Positions 1 through 7,526 are shown, counted from the stretch's first letter. The stretch is DNA of 10,286 bases from Phyllobacteriaceae bacterium UBA1059 (GCA_002316345.1 DCDI01000238.1:32896-43181), one strand, 5' to 3'. The notes: generated by a model not told the origin, from the letters alone. Numbers and translations are program-made.

Positions 1-1357
1 AGCGCCCACGACGCCCAAGCCGGCAGTTCAACCGCAGGCCCAGACCGCCATTCCCTCATCCATCACCGGTGAGCCGAACTCTGTCGCGCAGCAGAGTGCT
101 GCCCTCGAAAATACCAAGGCGGCTTTGGAAGAAGCGAAGTCCAGCCGCAGTGATCGCGTGACGCCGAGCTTCGACATTCTGCGCGTGGAAGCCGATGGAT
201 CCACCGTCGTGGCGGGCCGTGCCAAGCCGGGTGCCGATGTGGAGATCGTTTCGGATGGCACGGTTCTCGGCCAAACCAAGGTCAGCCCGAACGGCGACTT
301 TGCGATTGCGCTGGAGAACCCACTGCCGGCCGGCGATCACACACTGGTTCTGCGCTCCAAGGGTGAGGGCGGATCGGCATCCTCGACCGAAATGGCCATT
401 GTTTCCGTGCCGGCAGACAAGAAGGGCCAGGTTCTCGCCATGGTGCAGGAACCCGGCCAGCCCAGCCGCTTGATCAGCCTGCCGGAAGCGGACGAGGCAA
501 CAAGCAAGCCGGCGACGCCTGAGCCGGCATCCACGAGCACGGCCGCTACAACTGCCGCGCCCGGTCAGGACAACCAGGCTCCCGCTGCCGCGTCTCAGCC
601 TGCTACAAACACTCAGACGGCAGCGGTGAGCGACCTGGCAGAGGCACCGGTAGCGCAGCAAAACGCCGACGCAAACACCGCGCCAACAGTGGAAGCCGTC
701 GAGATCGAAGGCAGCATGATCTATGTCGCCGGCCGCTCCGCTCCGGGCGCCAAGCTGCGCGCTTATGCCGATGACGACTTCCTCGGCGAAGCCACGGCTT
801 CGCCCGACGGGCAGTTCCTGGTGGAAGCCAAGCGTGACCTCGCCGTCGGTAAATACACGATCCGCATCGATGCCATCGGCGCTGATGGTGCGACGGTGAC
901 GCAGCGTGCCGCCGTGCCGTTCGAGCGCGAAGTGGGCGAAGCCGTGGCTGCAGTCGCGCCGACGCAGGAAAGCGCCACGCCAAGTTCAGAGACAGCTGCA
1001 GCAGCCAGCACTCAACCACCTGCTGCTTCAAGCTCGGCAGCCGCTTCGGCCAGTACAACGCCAATAGCCAACACTGCCGCCGACCCCGCCACGGCTCCCT
1101 CCCAGACAACCGCTCCAGCACTGCAGGCAGCAAAAGGCGCCGTCATCATCCGTCGCGGCGACTCGCTGTGGCGCATCTCCAAGCGCGCTTACGGACGAGG
1201 CGTTCGGTATTCCACGATCTACCTGGCCAATCAGGACCAGATCCAGAATCCGAACCGTATCTGGCCGGGCCAGATCTTCCATATGCCGGACAGCACCACC
1301 GAAGGTGAAAAGGCGGATATGACCCAACTGGGCGATCAGGCCACCACACGCGACTGA
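1..1357 (+). CDS. LysM-domain envelope protein with two Ig-like repeats, 5' partial
   Basis: The frame is open from base 2 to the TGA at 1355-1357, so the N-terminus lies outside the window; 451 residues are visible. The TTG at 125 is only an internal possible start. Two similar beta-rich Ig-like units sit at visible residues about 55-137 and 228-311. Each has a V-AG-R/S-PGA turn and a G-A/Q-SP-G-F pattern. They are joined and followed by low-complexity Ala/Thr/Pro/Ser linkers. A LysM domain lies at about 380-430, starting IIRRGDSLWRIS and ending NPNRIWPGQIFHMP. LysM binds the glycan of peptidoglycan, so the protein is probably periplasmic or envelope-associated; a signal peptide or membrane anchor would be in the missing part. 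No catalytic domain is visible. A similar protein next to an Atm1 exporter and psd-pssA is, from memory, usual in rhizobia. The exact role is unknown. Confidence 0.85.
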   Translation, partial: APTTPKPAVQPQAQTAIPSSITGEPNSVAQQSAALENTKAALEEAKSSRSDRVTPSFDILRVEADGSTVVAGRAKPGADVEIVSDGTVLGQTKVSPNGDFAIALENPLPAGDHTLVLRSKGEGGSASSTEMAIVSVPADKKGQVLAMVQEPGQPSRLISLPEADEATSKPATPEPASTSTAATTAAPGQDNQAPAAASQPATNTQTAAVSDLAEAPVAQQNADANTAPTVEAVEIEGSMIYVAGRSAPGAKLRAYADDDFLGEATASPDGQFLVEAKRDLAVGKYTIRIDAIGADGATVTQRAAVPFEREVGEAVAAVAPTQESATPSSETAAAASTQPPAASSSAAASASTTPIANTAADPATAPSQTTAPALQAAKGAVIIRRGDSLWRISKRAYGRGVRYSTIYLANQDQIQNPNRIWPGQIFHMPDSTTEGEKADMTQLGDQATTRD

Positions 1358-1393
1358 CAGCGGGTAGCCGTTGCCTGCCTTGCATGTCACACA

Positions 1394-1422
1394 TTCATCG
1401 TATATCGCCGATAAACGATGAA
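1394..1422. promoter_or_regulatory. 29-bp near-perfect palindrome over the arsR start: probable ArsR operator
   Basis: The outer arms TTCATCGT (1394-1401) and ACGATGAA (1415-1422) are exact reverse complements. The inner arms TATCG (1403-1407) and CGATA (1409-1413) are also exact, around a central C at 1408. The only unpaired positions are A1402 and A1414. The arsR ATG (1418-1420) lies in the right arm. A weak promoter, TTGCAT (1380-1385) with TATATC (1401-1406), would overlap the left arm. ArsR/SmtB dimers typically bind such dyads and shut off their own operon, so autoregulation is the likely function. As RNA the same sequence could fold and hide the start codon. The dyad is seen directly; ArsR binding is inferred. 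Confidence 0.6.
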
Positions 1423-1753
1423 CAACATCGCCTTGGATCATCCATGGGATCACGACGAGCGGATTGCGGCGGGGCTGTCAGCCCTTTCGCATCCCGCCCG
1501 TTTGCGCATCCTGCGCGAGCTTTCGCGAAGCCGGGCTTGTTGCTGCAAGGATGTTGTTGGTCGGCTGGACCTTGCCCAATCGACTGTGTCGCAACATCTA
1601 AAGGTTCTCGTGGATGCCGGTCTCGTGGTGTGCTCACCCGACGGCCAGCGTTCGCGTTACAGACTTGATACTGCCGCGCTCAAAGATTTGGCTGACAGCC
1701 TGTCCTGCCTTTCCGGCGCCTGCGCGGCTTCTTTAAACGAACTCTGCGGATAA
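1418..1753 (+). CDS. ArsR/SmtB-family winged-helix regulator, Cys-rich
   Basis: 111 residues, the usual length for ArsR/SmtB repressors. The family core is clear: LSHPARLRILREL (about 23-35), the recognition helix AQSTVSQHLKVL (53-64), and the beta-wing around SPDGQRSRYRLD (73-84). There are seven cysteines: C41-C42-C43 just before the recognition helix, then C72, C97, C102 and C110. The triplet is near where the metal-binding Cys-Val-Cys of classical ArsR sits, so a thiophilic metal or a thiol redox signal is a reasonable effector guess, but the ligand is unknown. The ATG at 1418 has no clear Shine-Dalgarno and lies in the palindrome; an in-frame TTG at 1433 is an alternative start. The stop is 5 bp before the exporter gene, so the two are almost certainly co-transcribed and this protein probably represses that operon. 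Confidence 0.88.
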   Translation: MNNIALDHPWDHDERIAAGLSALSHPARLRILRELSRSRACCCKDVVGRLDLAQSTVSQHLKVLVDAGLVVCSPDGQRSRYRLDTAALKDLADSLSCLSGACAASLNELCG

Positions 1754-1758
1754 TTCTT

Positions 1759-3651
1759 TTGGCTGATAAAACTGTTTCGGCCGACTCCGGATCACTGTTC
1801 CGGACGCTCGGCAACCTTTGGCCCTATATGTGGCCCTCCGACCGGCCGGACCTCCGGCAGCGTGTGATCTGGGCGAGCTTCTATCTCGTTCTGTCCAAGC
1901 TGATCCTGATCTCGGTCCCGTACTTCTTTAAATGGGCAACGGACGCGCTGAACGGGCAGCTTACCGTGTCGCAGATCGTGCCGGCCTTGTTGGTCGGACC
2001 GATCATGCTGGTGATCGCCTATAATGTCGTGCGCCTCGTGCAGCTTGGCTTGAACCAGCTGCGCGATGCTTTGTTCGCACGCGTCGGCCAGCATGCGGTT
2101 CGGCAACTTGCCTATCGAACCTTCGTCCACATGCATCAACTGTCGCTGCGGTTCCATCTGGAGCGGCGCACAGGGGGACTGTCGCGCGTCATCGAGCGCG
2201 GCACGAAGGGTATCGAAACGATCGTGCGCTTCACGATCCTCAACACGATGCCAACCGTTCTCGAATTCGTCCTTACGGCTGCCGTTTTCGCGTGGGCCTA
2301 TGGCTGGAGTTACGTCGCGGTCATCAGTGCGACCGTGGTGCTCTATGTCTGGTTCACGATCAAGGCGAGCGACTGGCGCATCACCATTCGCCGCGAGATG
2401 AACGACTCGGATACCGATGCCAATTCCAAGGCAATCGACTCGCTGCTCAACTTCGAAACCGTCAAATATTTCGGCAACGAGCGCATGGAAGCCGAGCGAT
2501 TCGATCGCTCTATGGCGCGTTACGAAGATGCGGCAACCAAGACGTGGACGTCACTTGGTTGGCTGAACTTCGGTCAGGGCGTGATCTTCGGCCTCGGTAC
2601 AGCGATCGTCATGGCGATGTCGGCGCGCGAGGTCATGAACGGCACGCAGACGATTGGCGACTTCGTTTTCGTCAATGCCCTGTTGATGCAGCTATCCGTC
2701 CCGCTCAACTTCATCGGCTTCGTGTATCGCGAAATTCGTCAGGCCGTAACCGACATCGAGCAGATGTTCGGCCTGCTCGACATGAAGCAGGAAGTGACCG
2801 ATGCGCCGGGTGCCCCGCCGCTCGCCATCACCAACGGCACGGTGCGCTTCGAGGACGTGCACTTCGCTTATGATGCCAACCGGCAGATCCTGAAGGGCGT
2901 CAGCTTCGAAGTGCCGGCCGGCAAGACCGTTGCGATCGTCGGCCCATCCGGTGCCGGCAAGTCGACGATCTCGCGCCTACTGTTCCGCTTTTACGATGTC
3001 CAGAAGGGCCGCGTGACCGTGGATGGCCAGGATGTGCGCGCGATCACGCAGGAAAGCCTGCGGGCTGCGATCGGCATGGTGCCGCAGGATACAGTGCTGT
3101 TCAACGACACCATCGCCTACAACATCCGCTATGGCCGCCCCGATGCCTCGATGGAGGAGGTGGAGCGCGCCGCCGAGCAGGCTCAGATTTCCGGCTTCAT
3201 CAAGCGTCTGCCGGAAGGCTTCGACAGCATGGTCGGCGAACGCGGCTTGAAGTTGTCGGGCGGTGAAAAGCAGCGCGTTGCAATTGCCCGCACCATCCTG
3301 AAGGCGCCGCCTTTGCTGATTCTGGATGAAGCGACCTCGGCGCTGGATACGCAGACCGAGCAGTCGATCCAGGCCGCGCTCGATGAGGTCAGCCGCGGGC
3401 GCACCACGATCGTGATCGCGCATCGGTTGTCCACCGTCATCAATGCCGACCAGATCATCGTGTTGCGCGACGGCACGATCGCCGAGCGCGGCACCCATGC
3501 GGAGCTGATGGACGAAAACGGTCTCTACGCCTCCATGTGGATGCGCCAGCGCGAAGCCACAGAAGCCGAAGAGCGGCTGCGGCGTGCCCGCGAAGCGGCC
3601 GAGATGGAAGAAGGTTCGGTGCGGGTCGAGCCTCAGCTGGTTGAAAGCTGA
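1759..3651 (+). CDS. Atm1/ABCB7-type ABC exporter (fused permease and ATPase half transporter)
   Basis: 630 residues, typical of the Atm1/HMT1 class, which works as an inner-membrane homodimer. The membrane domain has six predicted helices, near 38-59, 73-95, 164-182, 183-201, 272-290 and 301-323. Class hallmarks are RTGGLSRVIERGTKGI (137-152) and NFETVKYFGNE (231-241). The ATPase domain is complete: Walker A GPSGAGKST (395-403), Q-loop Q443, signature LSGGE (499-503), Walker B LLILDE (519-524) and switch H555. LNFGQ (269-273) has the N-x2-Q spacing I recall for glutathione-contacting residues of Novosphingobium Atm1. Known relatives export glutathione-linked metal or sulfur compounds; the substrate here is inferred. 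The start is TTG at 1759 with a weak GCGGA site at 1746-1750, consistent with translational coupling to arsR. The pairing suggests metal- or thiol-stress-induced export. Confidence 0.9.
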   Translation: MADKTVSADSGSLFRTLGNLWPYMWPSDRPDLRQRVIWASFYLVLSKLILISVPYFFKWATDALNGQLTVSQIVPALLVGPIMLVIAYNVVRLVQLGLNQLRDALFARVGQHAVRQLAYRTFVHMHQLSLRFHLERRTGGLSRVIERGTKGIETIVRFTILNTMPTVLEFVLTAAVFAWAYGWSYVAVISATVVLYVWFTIKASDWRITIRREMNDSDTDANSKAIDSLLNFETVKYFGNERMEAERFDRSMARYEDAATKTWTSLGWLNFGQGVIFGLGTAIVMAMSAREVMNGTQTIGDFVFVNALLMQLSVPLNFIGFVYREIRQAVTDIEQMFGLLDMKQEVTDAPGAPPLAITNGTVRFEDVHFAYDANRQILKGVSFEVPAGKTVAIVGPSGAGKSTISRLLFRFYDVQKGRVTVDGQDVRAITQESLRAAIGMVPQDTVLFNDTIAYNIRYGRPDASMEEVERAAEQAQISGFIKRLPEGFDSMVGERGLKLSGGEKQRVAIARTILKAPPLLILDEATSALDTQTEQSIQAALDEVSRGRTTIVIAHRLSTVINADQIIVLRDGTIAERGTHAELMDENGLYASMWMRQREATEAEERLRRAREAAEMEEGSVRVEPQLVES

Positions 3652-3675
3652 GCCCGCACACATACGGATGACAAT

Positions 3676-3702
3676 GGGTTGCGTTGAAAGGCGCAACCCT
3701 TT
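3676..3702 (+). terminator. Probable rho-independent terminator after the Atm1 exporter
   Basis: GGGTTGCG (3676-3683) and CGCAACCC (3692-3699) form a perfect 8-bp stem with an 8-base loop, followed by only three T (3700-3702). It lies 24 bp after the exporter stop and upstream of psd, where an operon boundary is expected. The short T-run makes it a weak or leaky terminator. The loop contains TTGAAA, a possible -35 element for psd. Confidence 0.55.
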
Positions 3703-3706
3703 CCGC

Positions 3707-3724
3707 TAATCACAGCTGCGATTA
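3707..3724. promoter_or_regulatory. 18-bp palindrome just upstream of psd, candidate operator
   Basis: TAATC (3707-3711) pairs with GATTA (3720-3724) around a central CAGCTG (3713-3718). Only 3712/3719 is unmatched. It ends 14 bp before the psd ATG and overlaps a weak candidate -10, GCTAAT (3705-3710), placed 15 bp after TTGAAA (3684-3689). A dimeric regulator could act here on psd-pssA. I do not recognise the motif, and chance is possible for a site this short. Confidence 0.35.
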
Positions 3725-3738
3725 ACGGGACCTGACGC

Positions 3739-4437
3739 ATGACCCTGGCGGACACTATCCGCAATACGCTGACGCCGATCCACAAGGAGGGTTATCCCTT
3801 CATCGCTGGTTTCGCGGTCGTCACCATCATCATCGGCTTTCTTTGGGCGCCTTTGTTCTTTGTCGGCTTGGTGCTGACGGCTTGGTGCACCTACTTCTTC
3901 CGCGATCCGCAGCGCGTGACGCCCATCGATGACGGGCTGGTGGTGAGCCCCGCCGATGGCCGCATCTCCGCCGTCGGCCCCGCCGTTCCACCGCGCGAGC
4001 TCGGCTTGGGCAATGCGGAGATGACGCGCATTTCCGTCTTCATGGACGTATTTTCCTGTCATGTGAATCGCGCGCCGGTGCGCGGTCTCGTCAGCAAGAT
4101 CGAATATCGTCCGGGCAAGTTCCTGAATGCCGATCTCGACAAGGCCAGCGCCGAAAACGAGCGCAACGGCCTGCTGATCGAAAGCCCACATGGCACGATC
4201 GCCTGCGTGCAGGTCGCCGGCCTCGTCGCGCGGCGCATCCTGTGCTGGGTCGATGAAGGCAGCCAGATTTCGACCGGTGAGCGCTTTGGCCTGATCCGCT
4301 TCGGCTCGCGCTTGGATGTTTACCTTCCAGGCAACGCCACGCCGCGTGTGGCTGTCGGCCAAACGGCCATTGCCGGCGAAACCATCCTGGCAGATTTCGA
4401 TAGCGGGCTGACGACGCCGCTCGTGCGGATTGCCTGA
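3739..4437 (+). CDS. psd: Phosphatidylserine decarboxylase proenzyme
   Basis: Converts phosphatidylserine to phosphatidylethanolamine plus CO2, the last step of membrane PE synthesis. At 232 residues it matches the short bacterial/archaeal-like PSD class, not the longer (about 320) E. coli form. Two N-terminal hydrophobic segments (about 21-35 and 37-54) tether it to the inner membrane. The conserved SPADG (70-74, with D73) and [10 protein letters not shown] (105-114, with H108) supply the self-cleavage Asp and His. The cleavage motif is RFGSR (187-191). Cleavage between G189 and S190 would turn S190 into the pyruvoyl cofactor of a 43-residue alpha chain. The ATG at 3739 has a GGGA purine site at 3728-3731. 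pssA follows after 6 bp, so substrate-making and substrate-using enzymes are co-expressed. Confidence 0.95.
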   Translation: MTLADTIRNTLTPIHKEGYPFIAGFAVVTIIIGFLWAPLFFVGLVLTAWCTYFFRDPQRVTPIDDGLVVSPADGRISAVGPAVPPRELGLGNAEMTRISVFMDVFSCHVNRAPVRGLVSKIEYRPGKFLNADLDKASAENERNGLLIESPHGTIACVQVAGLVARRILCWVDEGSQISTGERFGLIRFGSRLDVYLPGNATPRVAVGQTAIAGETILADFDSGLTTPLVRIA

Positions 4438-4443
4438 TCGCTC

Positions 4444-5241
4444 ATGCTGGATCCCGTCAATCACCAAGACGAGGGTGGGCTGGAGACAGAGCCGCGCATG
4501 CGCCGCATCTCCATTCGCCTGCTAATCCCCAATCTGCTGACGCTGCTGGCGATCTGCGCCGGCATGACCGGCATCCGGCTGGCTTTCGAAGGGCGCTTCG
4601 AAATCGCCGTGATCATGGTGCTTGGCGCTGCCTTCCTCGACGGCATCGATGGGCGCGCAGCACGCATGCTGAAGGCGACGTCCAACTTCGGCGCGCAGAT
4701 GGATTCGCTGGCCGACATCGTCAATTTCGGCGTCGCCCCATCGCTCGTGCTTTACGCCTATCTGCTTGATCAGGCAGGATCCTTCGGCTGGATCGCGGCG
4801 ATGCTCTACGCTATCGCCTGCGGCCTGCGTCTCGCCCGCTTCAACGTCATGCTGGATGATCCCAACCGCCCGGCCTGGAAGACCGCTTATTTCGTCGGCG
4901 TGCCGGCACCGGCTGGGGCAGGGCTGGTGATGCTGCCGGTCTATCTAGGCTTTCTCGGCGTGGAGCCGGATCGCAGCTTTGCGCTCGGTGCCGTGGTGTT
5001 CACGCTGGTCGTCGCCTGGCTTCTGGTCAGCCGCTTGCCGGTTTATTCTGGCAAGACGGTGGGGCAGCGCATCGGCCGTGATGCCGTAATCCCGTTGACG
5101 CTGGGTGCCGTTGCCTATGTGCTGTTTCTCACCAGCTATACTTGGGAAACGCTGGTGGTTTCAGCGATCGCCTATGCTGTGTTCCTGCCGCTCAGCGTAC
5201 GTGCATACCGCCGCCGTGCGGCCAAGGAAGCTCGGGCTTAA
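4444..5241 (+). CDS. pssA: CDP-diacylglycerol-serine O-phosphatidyltransferase
   Basis: Makes phosphatidylserine from CDP-diacylglycerol and serine in the inner membrane, feeding the decarboxylase encoded just upstream. It has the full CDP-alcohol phosphatidyltransferase signature DG-x2-AR-x8-G-x3-D-x3-D: D69-G70, A73-R74, G83, D87 and D91. The acidic residues bind the divalent metal and the CDP group. Hydrophobic segments run along the whole 265 residues (for example 27-42, 53-67 and 93-108, then several C-terminal helices), as expected of the multi-pass bacterial type II PssA rather than the peripheral E. coli enzyme. The ATG at 4444 gives a hydrophilic extension of about 20 residues, common in rhizobial PssA. 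The ATG at 4498 (Met19), with GGAG 12 bp upstream, is a plausible alternative. The neighbouring pair matches the psd-pss arrangement known from Sinorhizobium meliloti. Confidence 0.95.
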   Translation: MLDPVNHQDEGGLETEPRMRRISIRLLIPNLLTLLAICAGMTGIRLAFEGRFEIAVIMVLGAAFLDGIDGRAARMLKATSNFGAQMDSLADIVNFGVAPSLVLYAYLLDQAGSFGWIAAMLYAIACGLRLARFNVMLDDPNRPAWKTAYFVGVPAPAGAGLVMLPVYLGFLGVEPDRSFALGAVVFTLVVAWLLVSRLPVYSGKTVGQRIGRDAVIPLTLGAVAYVLFLTSYTWETLVVSAIAYAVFLPLSVRAYRRRAAKEARA

Positions 5242-5244
5242 ACG

Positions 5245-5278
5245 CAAGGCGCCGCCTCAAAGAGCGTGCGGTGCCTTG
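5245..5278. terminator. Hairpin between convergent pssA and HAD gene, possible bidirectional terminator
   Basis: The arms 5245-5255 (CAAGGCGCCGC) and 5268-5278 (GCGGTGCCTTG) pair over 11 bp with one G-U wobble in the plus-strand transcript and a 12-base loop. On the minus strand the wobble becomes a C-A mismatch, so it serves pssA better. It begins 3 bp after the pssA stop and covers the last HAD codons. Following T-runs are short (TTT), so termination strength is uncertain. Its left arm lies in a 15-bp sequence (5243-5257) found again at 7507-7521. Confidence 0.45.
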
Positions 5279-5958
5279 ATCGTTTGAAGCAGATCCGGCA
5301 ACTGCCGCATGTCCGAAAACACGGCATCCGGTTGAAGCCGCTCGAACGCCTTCAACAACCCGCCGAGTTCGGCATGGGCCCCACCAGCGAAGCCGAGAAC
5401 CTTCATGCCGGCACTCTGGGCGGCCTGGATGCCGGCCGGACTGTCTTCCACCACGATGCAATCCGAGGGCTCAACGCCCATCTGGCTGGCTGCATGCAGG
5501 AACAGGTCGGGGAAGGGCTTGCCGCGCTTCACCATGGTTGAGCTGAAGATGTTGGGCTCAAAGAGGTCGAGCAGACCGGTGACGCCCAGCGACAGCCGGA
5601 TGCGATCAGGCTGGCTCGAAGACGCCACGCAGAACGGGCGCTTCAGCGATAGCAGCGCATCGCGAATGCCGGGGATCGGCGTCAGCTCATCCGTGAAGCG
5701 CTGACGCATATCCACACGGATCGCTTCCATGTGGTCGTCGCTGAAGTCGACGGCATGGCTCTCGCGTAGCAACTCGCGGATCGTCGCCATGCTGCGGCCG
5801 AGAAAGGCTTCGTAGGCGAGGGCGGTGGACACGTCGCCACCGGCGCGGGCGATGTGATCAACGAGAACGCCGATCGAAAGCGGCTCGCTATCCACCAGAA
5901 CCCCGTCACAATCAAAGATGACGAGGCTTGGGTAAGCAGGAACGAGGAGATCGCTCAC
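5257..5958 (-). CDS. HAD-superfamily hydrolase (beta-phosphoglucomutase/phosphatase-like)
   Basis: 233 residues, normal for HAD subfamily IA with a helical C1 cap. All four motifs are present: I, DCDGVLVDSE with nucleophile D16 and acid/base D18; II, ASSSQ (112-116); III, K147 in KRGKPFPD; IV, VVEDSPAG (169-176) with E171-D172 for Mg2+. The cap spans about residues 24-90. It probably dephosphorylates a small sugar or polyol phosphate in the cytoplasm; the substrate cannot be read from sequence, and a mutase role is possible. The start is GTG at 5958, only 2 bp after the mtlK stop and with no clear ribosome site, so translation probably depends on coupling to mtlK. Position at the end of a polyol operon suggests clearing of a phosphorylated by-product. 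Confidence 0.88.
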   Translation of the reverse strand: MSDLLVPAYPSLVIFDCDGVLVDSEPLSIGVLVDHIARAGGDVSTALAYEAFLGRSMATIRELLRESHAVDFSDDHMEAIRVDMRQRFTDELTPIPGIRDALLSLKRPFCVASSSQPDRIRLSLGVTGLLDLFEPNIFSSTMVKRGKPFPDLFLHAASQMGVEPSDCIVVEDSPAGIQAAQSAGMKVLGFAGGAHAELGGLLKAFERLQPDAVFSDMRQLPDLLQTIKAPHAL

Positions 5959-5960
5959 GC

Positions 5961-7439
5961 TTAGTGCTGGCCGGCCAGATAGCGCTCGACGGTCGCGCGT
6001 GTGCCGTCAGCCCACAACGCCTTCAGGCTCTTGGCGAAGGCCGACGCAAAGACTTCGGACTTGGCGACATCGCCATAGATGTCGCTCATGGCAAGCCAAG
6101 CCGAAGGATCGCTCTTGGCAGCCCGCGCAGTCTCCTGCAGGCGGTCCCAGGACGGATCGTTCGGCTCGGTCACTGCGCCGGAATCGGTCGTGCCCTCGCA
6201 ATACCGGCACCACAAAGCCGATTCGAGTGCGAGGCCGTCCACCGAGGCACCCGCCTTGAGGCGGTCGGCGATGGTCGGCACGATGAACTTTGGCTGGCGA
6301 TTGGAACCATCGAGGCAAAGGCGGCGGATGGTATCGCCGATCTTCGGGTTGGAGAAGCGGCGCACGATCAGCTCGTAATACTCGTCGAGCACGACGCCGG
6401 GTACCGGCGGCACGGTGGGGATGATCTCGTCGCGCTCGACCTTGTCGAGGAAGCGCGCCACCAGCGGCTCGGCCATGCCTTCATCCACGAAATGGATGTC
6501 GAGCAGACCAGCGGGATAGGCGATCGTCGCATGCCCGCCATTGAGGATGCGGATCTTCATGAGCTCGAAGGGCGAAACATCCGGCACGAACTGGACGCCG
6601 ACCTTCTCCAGCGCGGGGCGCCCGGCCGTAAACTTGTCTTCCAGCACCCACTGCTTGAAGGGTTCACAAAACACCGGCCAGTTGTCTTCCACGCCGAATT
6701 CGTCGCGCAAAAGGGTGCGCTCGCGATCCGACGTTGCCGGCGTAATGCGATCGACCATGCCATTCGGGAAGGCCACGGTCTCGCGCACCCAGGCCGCGAA
6801 TTCCGCATCGAACAGCTCCGCCAGGCCCGCCACCGCATCGCGTGTGACATGGCCGTTATGGGGGATGTTGTCGCAAGACATAACCGTAAAGGGCACGGCT
6901 CCTGCCTCGCGGCGCTGCTTCAAGCCGGCCAGGATCAGGCCGAACACGGTGGTCGGCGCATCCGGCGAAGCGGCATCGGCGACAATCGCAGGATGCTTCG
7001 GGTTGAACTTGCCGGTGGAGGCGTCGATGAAGTAGCCGCCCTCAGTGATCGTCAGCGACACGATGCGGATGGCCGGATCGGCCAGCGTGGCAAGAATACG
7101 AGCGGTGTCGCCGGGCGCAATGAAGTCGATCATCGCACCCGTTACCCGGGCTTCCATATGGCCGGTGTCCTGCTCAACCACCGTGGTGAGCCAATCCTGC
7201 GCGCCGAGCTTCTCATGCATGGCAGCTTCCGATGGCAACACGCCGGCACCGATGATCGCCCAATCATGATCCGCACCCGTGGCGAACAGATCGTCAAGGT
7301 AAACCGCCTGATGCGCGCGATGGAAATTGCCGACACCGAAGTGCAGGATACCCGCCTTCAGATCCGAGCGGTCATATCGGGGAGCAGGGACCTTGGCCGG
7401 CAGATCGGACAGCGCGGCAGCAGACAATTTCACAGACAT
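5961..7439 (-). CDS. mtlK: Mannitol 2-dehydrogenase (long-chain polyol dehydrogenase)
   Basis: Oxidises D-mannitol, and in relatives D-arabinitol or sorbitol, to the ketose with NAD+ in the cytoplasm. At 492 residues it matches the polyol-specific long-chain dehydrogenase family. The N-terminal dinucleotide-binding region carries GVGNFHRAHQAVYLDD (35-50). The catalytic K-x4-N-x2-H motif is K295, N300 and H303 in KIRILNGGH, the numbering I recall for Pseudomonas fluorescens mannitol dehydrogenase. Fructuronate and tagaturonate reductases share this fold, so exact substrate is inferred from overall similarity and from the adjacent polyol-type ABC ATPase. The ATG at 7439 is preceded by GGAAG (7448-7452). 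It lies 87 bp after the ATPase stop, with a hairpin between, and 2 bp before the HAD start. Codon use matches the left half of the window. Confidence 0.9.
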   Translation of the reverse strand: MSVKLSAAALSDLPAKVPAPRYDRSDLKAGILHFGVGNFHRAHQAVYLDDLFATGADHDWAIIGAGVLPSEAAMHEKLGAQDWLTTVVEQDTGHMEARVTGAMIDFIAPGDTARILATLADPAIRIVSLTITEGGYFIDASTGKFNPKHPAIVADAASPDAPTTVFGLILAGLKQRREAGAVPFTVMSCDNIPHNGHVTRDAVAGLAELFDAEFAAWVRETVAFPNGMVDRITPATSDRERTLLRDEFGVEDNWPVFCEPFKQWVLEDKFTAGRPALEKVGVQFVPDVSPFELMKIRILNGGHATIAYPAGLLDIHFVDEGMAEPLVARFLDKVERDEIIPTVPPVPGVVLDEYYELIVRRFSNPKIGDTIRRLCLDGSNRQPKFIVPTIADRLKAGASVDGLALESALWCRYCEGTTDSGAVTEPNDPSWDRLQETARAAKSDPSAWLAMSDIYGDVAKSEVFASAFAKSLKALWADGTRATVERYLAGQH

Positions 7440-7505
7440 GGCAGTTCTTCCAGATTTCGCTCAAGGCTTCATGGCCATAGGCGATGGTCGTTTCATGACA
7501 AGTCA

Positions 7506-7526
7506 GCGCAAGGCGCCGCCTTGTGC
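7506..7526 (-). other. Intra-operon hairpin after the ATPase stop codon
   Basis: On the minus-strand transcript the hairpin begins directly after the TAA (7527-7529). CAAGGC and GCCTTG pair over 6 bp around a GGC loop, and two further G-C pairs lie beyond an A-C mismatch. No T-run follows, so it is unlikely to be a full terminator. It could protect the upstream message or cause partial read-through into mtlK. It contains the 15-bp sequence shared with 5243-5257. Confidence 0.4.

Noticed and set aside
1358..1393. Possible terminator between the LysM gene and arsR
   Set aside because: Only a 5-bp TGACA/TGTCA pairing with a 25-base loop and no T-run; too weak to call.
4291..4305. Psd cleavage site reads RFGS instead of the LGST of E. 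coli
   Set aside because: FGS or similar is normal in the short PSD class; the essential Gly-Ser is present, so this is not a defect.
7461..7496. Short minus-strand frame of 11 codons between the ATPase and mtlK, possible leader peptide
   Set aside because: It has no ribosome site, no run of regulatory codons, and no alternative hairpins that would support attenuation.
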